Shown: one piece after another, positions 61,810 through 64,000 of the stretch
How positions within the stretch are numbered: the stretch's first letter is position 1
Layout of the letters: each line of letters starts with the position of its first letter
Assembly: GCF_041906005.1 (NCBI RefSeq)
Contig: NZ_JAYRJY010000002.1
Location: 124,001-188,000 of the forward strand
From: Ferrovibrio sp041906005
GTDB lineage: Bacteria > Pseudomonadota > Alphaproteobacteria > Ferrovibrionales > Ferrovibrionaceae
DNA: 64,000 nucleotides
Reading direction: 5' to 3'
Notes under the pieces: model-generated
Told to the model about the DNA's origin: nothing
The model's database searches: none
What the model saw: only the letters and a program-made list of their open reading frames with translations
Program-made: the position numbers and the translations under genes

Positions 61810-62664
61810 ATGACAGACCCCCGTCCCGATTCGCCTGATCCATATCAACAGCCCAGCCGCCGTCAGCGGTGGTTCGACGACCTGCGGCTCGCACTGATGT
61901 TGCTGACACGCCTGCCGATCCCCGGCGGAATCCATGTCGAGGGCCAGGTCGCGCGGGCCGTCTGGCTGTTTCCTCTGGTTGGCGTGCTGGTTGGCCTGGG
62001 TGGCGGCGCGGTATTTTACGCCGCCAACCGGATTGGCCTTGGCATTTCAACCTCCGCCCTGCTCACGATCGGCATGCAGGTCCTGCTCACCGGCGCCTTG
62101 CACGAGGATGGCCTCGCGGATACCGCAGACGGCTTTGGCGGCGGCCGCACCCGGGAACGCAAACTGGAGATCATGCGCGACAGCCGCATCGGCACCTATG
62201 GTGTGGTCGCCCTGCTGCTGATCCTGAGTTTGCGTTTCTCAGCCCTCCAGGAACTGGCCAGCAACCTGCTTTCGATCAGCGACGAGCTGGATGAAACCAT
62301 CAGCCATGCCGGTGCGATCATCGTGGCACTGGTTGCCGCCGGCGCTCTGTCGCGCGCGGCCATGGCGGCGGCCTGGTACCTGCTGCCGGCCGCACGTCCG
62401 GATGGCCTGGCGGCCAGTGGTGGAAGCGTACCCCTGCCCTCGGCATTGCTGGCATTGGGACTGGCTATTGCCATCGCATTCCTGCTGTTGCCCGGCACGG
62501 CCTTCATGCTGGCTGTTGCCGGCGTGGCGGCGATGACACTGGCGATGGTTTTACTGGCGCACCGCCAGATCGGCGGCCACACCGGCGATGTCCTCGGCGC
62601 GGTACAGCAAGCCACGGAAATCACCGCCCTGTTGGCTATCGGTGCGGCGACGCTGCAGGTCTAG
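61810..62664 (+). CDS. cobS: Adenosylcobinamide-GDP ribazoletransferase CobS
   Basis: 284 residues from the ATG at 61810; earlier in-frame starts run antisense to cobT. It is a polytopic inner-membrane enzyme that joins adenosylcobinamide-GDP to alpha-ribazole, finishing cobalamin assembly. LLTRLPIPGG near the N-terminus and GALHEDGLADTADGFGGG with RDSRIGTYGVVAL are the catalytic signatures. A bidirectional terminator follows. Confidence 0.95.
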   Translation: MTDPRPDSPDPYQQPSRRQRWFDDLRLALMLLTRLPIPGGIHVEGQVARAVWLFPLVGVLVGLGGGAVFYAANRIGLGISTSALLTIGMQVLLTGALHEDGLADTADGFGGGRTRERKLEIMRDSRIGTYGVVALLLILSLRFSALQELASNLLSISDELDETISHAGAIIVALVAAGALSRAAMAAAWYLLPAARPDGLAASGGSVPLPSALLALGLAIAIAFLLLPGTAFMLAVAGVAAMTLAMVLLAHRQIGGHTGDVLGAVQQATEITALLAIGAATLQV

Positions 62665-62672
62665 CACTACAG

Positions 62673-62702
62673 AAAAAGGGCCGGGTTGCCCCGGCCCTTT
62701 TC
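62673..62702. terminator. Bidirectional terminator between cobS and hppA
   Basis: GGGCCGGG (62678-62685) and CCCGGCCC (62690-62697) pair perfectly around TTGC, flanked by AAAAA and TTTTT. It serves both the plus-strand cobS and the minus-strand hppA transcripts. Confidence 0.93.
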
Positions 62703-62725
62703 CAATCCGGTCTGGATTGCCGCGA

Positions 62726-64000
62726 TCAGCCGTGCGCCAGGATGGCGAGCAGCAGCAACGCAACGATGTTGGTGATCTTGATCAGCGGGTTCACGGCCGG
62801 ACCGGCCGTGTCCTTGTAGGGGTCGCCGACGGTATCGCCGGTTACGGCAGCCTTATGGGCGTCCGAACCCTTGCCACCATGATGGCCTTCCTCGATGTAC
62901 TTTTTGGCATTGTCCCAGGCACCACCGCCTGCCGTCATCGAGATGGCGACGAAAATGCCGGTGACGATCACACCAAGCAGCATGGCGCCGACCGCGGCGA
63001 AAGCAGCGGCCTGGCCGGCAATCCAGGTGATGATGAAGTACAAAACGATCGGGCTGAGCACCGGCAGCAGACTGGGCACGATCATTTCCTTGATCGCCGC
63101 CTTGGTCAGCAGGTCAACCGCCTTGGAATAATCAGGCTTGGCCTTGCCTTCCATGATGCCGGCGATTTCCTTGAACTGCCGCCGCACTTCCACGACGACC
63201 GAGCCGGCCGCGCGGCCGACTGCCGTCATGCCCATGGCGCCGAACAGATACGGCAGCAGACCGCCGATCAGCAGGCCAACCACGACATACGGGTTGCTCA
63301 GGGAGAAATCGATCGTGACGCCCTTGAAGAAGTACTTCAGATCTTCCGTATAGGCGGCGAACAGCACCAGTGAGCCGAAGCCCGCCGAACCGATGGCATA
63401 GCCCTTGGTCACGGCCTTGGTGGTGTTGCCCACGGCATCAAGCGCGTCGGTGGTCTTGCGCACGTCCTTCGGCAGGTCCGACATTTCGGCAATGCCGCCG
63501 GCATTGTCGGTAACCGGGCCATAGGCATCGAGCGCGACAACCATGCCGGCCAGAGCCAGCATTGTGGTCACCGCGATGGCGATGCCGAACAGGCCGGCCA
63601 GCATGTAGGTGGCAATGATGCCAACAACGATGAACAGCGCCGGCAGAGCCGTTGCCTCCATCGACACAGCCAGACCCTGGATCACGTTGGTGCCGTGACC
63701 GGTGGTCGAAGCCTGCGCCACGCTCCTGACCGGACGATAGCCGGTGCCGGTGTAATACTCGGTCGCCCACACGATGGCAGCCGTTACCAGCAGGCCGACG
63801 ATGCCGCACAGGAACAGACTCATGCCCGTGAAGGTGGCGGTGCCAGCCGTCATCGTGGTCTTCATGCCAAGCATGAAGTCGGTGATGGGCCACAACGCGA
63901 TCGCCGACAGGATACCGGTGACGATCAGACCCTTGTACAGCGCGCCCATGATGTTCTGGCTGCTGCCGAGGCGGACAAAGTATGTACCGATCACCGAGGT
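62726..64000 (-). CDS. hppA: Membrane-bound proton-translocating pyrophosphatase, C-terminal part (cut by window edge)
   Basis: 424 residues are visible, frame open to base 64000; the N-terminal third lies beyond the window (family size about 690-720). It couples PPi hydrolysis to proton export. The DNAGGIAEMS and DALDAVGNTTKAVTKG motifs and the late SGGAWDNAKK-like segment (TAGGGAWDNAKKYIEEG) with GDPYKDTAGPAVNPLIK are present. The Lys in GNTTKA replaces the Ala of potassium-dependent enzymes, marking it as the K+-independent, proton-pumping type. Confidence 0.97.
   Translation of the reverse strand, partial: TSVIGTYFVRLGSSQNIMGALYKGLIVTGILSAIALWPITDFMLGMKTTMTAGTATFTGMSLFLCGIVGLLVTAAIVWATEYYTGTGYRPVRSVAQASTTGHGTNVIQGLAVSMEATALPALFIVVGIIATYMLAGLFGIAIAVTTMLALAGMVVALDAYGPVTDNAGGIAEMSDLPKDVRKTTDALDAVGNTTKAVTKGYAIGSAGFGSLVLFAAYTEDLKYFFKGVTIDFSLSNPYVVVGLLIGGLLPYLFGAMGMTAVGRAAGSVVVEVRRQFKEIAGIMEGKAKPDYSKAVDLLTKAAIKEMIVPSLLPVLSPIVLYFIITWIAGQAAAFAAVGAMLLGVIVTGIFVAISMTAGGGAWDNAKKYIEEGHHGGKGSDAHKAAVTGDTVGDPYKDTAGPAVNPLIKITNIVALLLLAILAHG

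Overview
This 64 kb window is ordinary chromosome from a GC-rich Gram-negative bacterium. It best fits an alphaproteobacterium of Rhodospirillales-like gene content. The evidence is the gene sets and their order: yajC-secD-secF-Mth938 with a nearby NDUFAF6-like protein and TrmFO; bamE divergent from a ubiquinol-cytochrome c chaperone, then DUF177-rpmF-plsX-fabH-ihfA-merR-tRNA-Pro; pyrB with a degenerate dihydroorotase; an ELM1-family protein; and a PPi-driven proton pump. I see no transposases, integrases, CRISPR arrays, rRNA or prophage modules. One tRNA gene (Pro, anticodon GGG) is present. No intergenic gap exceeds 300 bases. The genes at both ends run off the window.

Layout. 1-6.0 kb: a cut-off DUF815 ATPase, a 2OG-Fe(II) oxygenase, a succinate-semialdehyde-type dehydrogenase, an orphan membrane protein with a Pro-Phe repeat, and a chromate resistance pair (rhodanese-ChrB protein plus ChrA). 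6.1-10.2 kb (minus strand): pyrB, a degenerate dihydroorotase, plsY and dprA. 10.2-16.8 kb (plus): an unknown protein coupled to a TPR/glycosyltransferase-like protein, then metG, tatD, a metallo-beta-lactamase and ELM1. 16.9-23.8 kb: a tight seven-gene unit, exbB-exbD-tonB-imelysin-diheme oxidoreductase-imelysin-DUF1513, with the look of a periplasmic iron-acquisition system. Short 13-bp palindromes lie on both sides of it. 23.9-30.2 kb: a pentose-type sugar operon (LacI regulator, XylF/H/G-like ABC importer, aldose 1-epimerase) with a divergent xylose-dehydrogenase-like SDR. The shared intergenic region carries two copies of a probable operator.

30.3-40.2 kb: malate synthase G with a divergent LysR regulator, a beta-propeller protein of unknown function, and a GH1 beta-glucosidase-glucokinase-ABC protein operon whose ABC protein has lost its ATPase motifs. 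An alpha/beta-hydrolase and a phosphoribosyltransferase follow. 40.3-49.5 kb: mazG, a stress cluster (two CsbD proteins, YqjD-like and YqjE-like) behind a probable general-stress sigma promoter, divergent ssb/uvrA, a HbpS/GlcG-family protein, recX, trmFO and the NDUFAF6-like protein.

49.7-64 kb: a urate-hydroxylase-N-domain membrane protein, an NDUFAF3/Mth938 homologue, the SecDF-YajC translocase genes with a dyad-rich secD leader, small metal and hemerythrin proteins, and tRNA-Pro. Then come the lipid, ribosome and envelope housekeeping genes, the cobalamin assembly genes cobT/cobS, and hppA. Most of the window is core metabolism. The parts most worth following up are the TonB/imelysin operon, the ATPase-dead ABC protein in the beta-glucoside operon, the LacI operators, the CsbD/YqjDE stress cluster and the secD leader.
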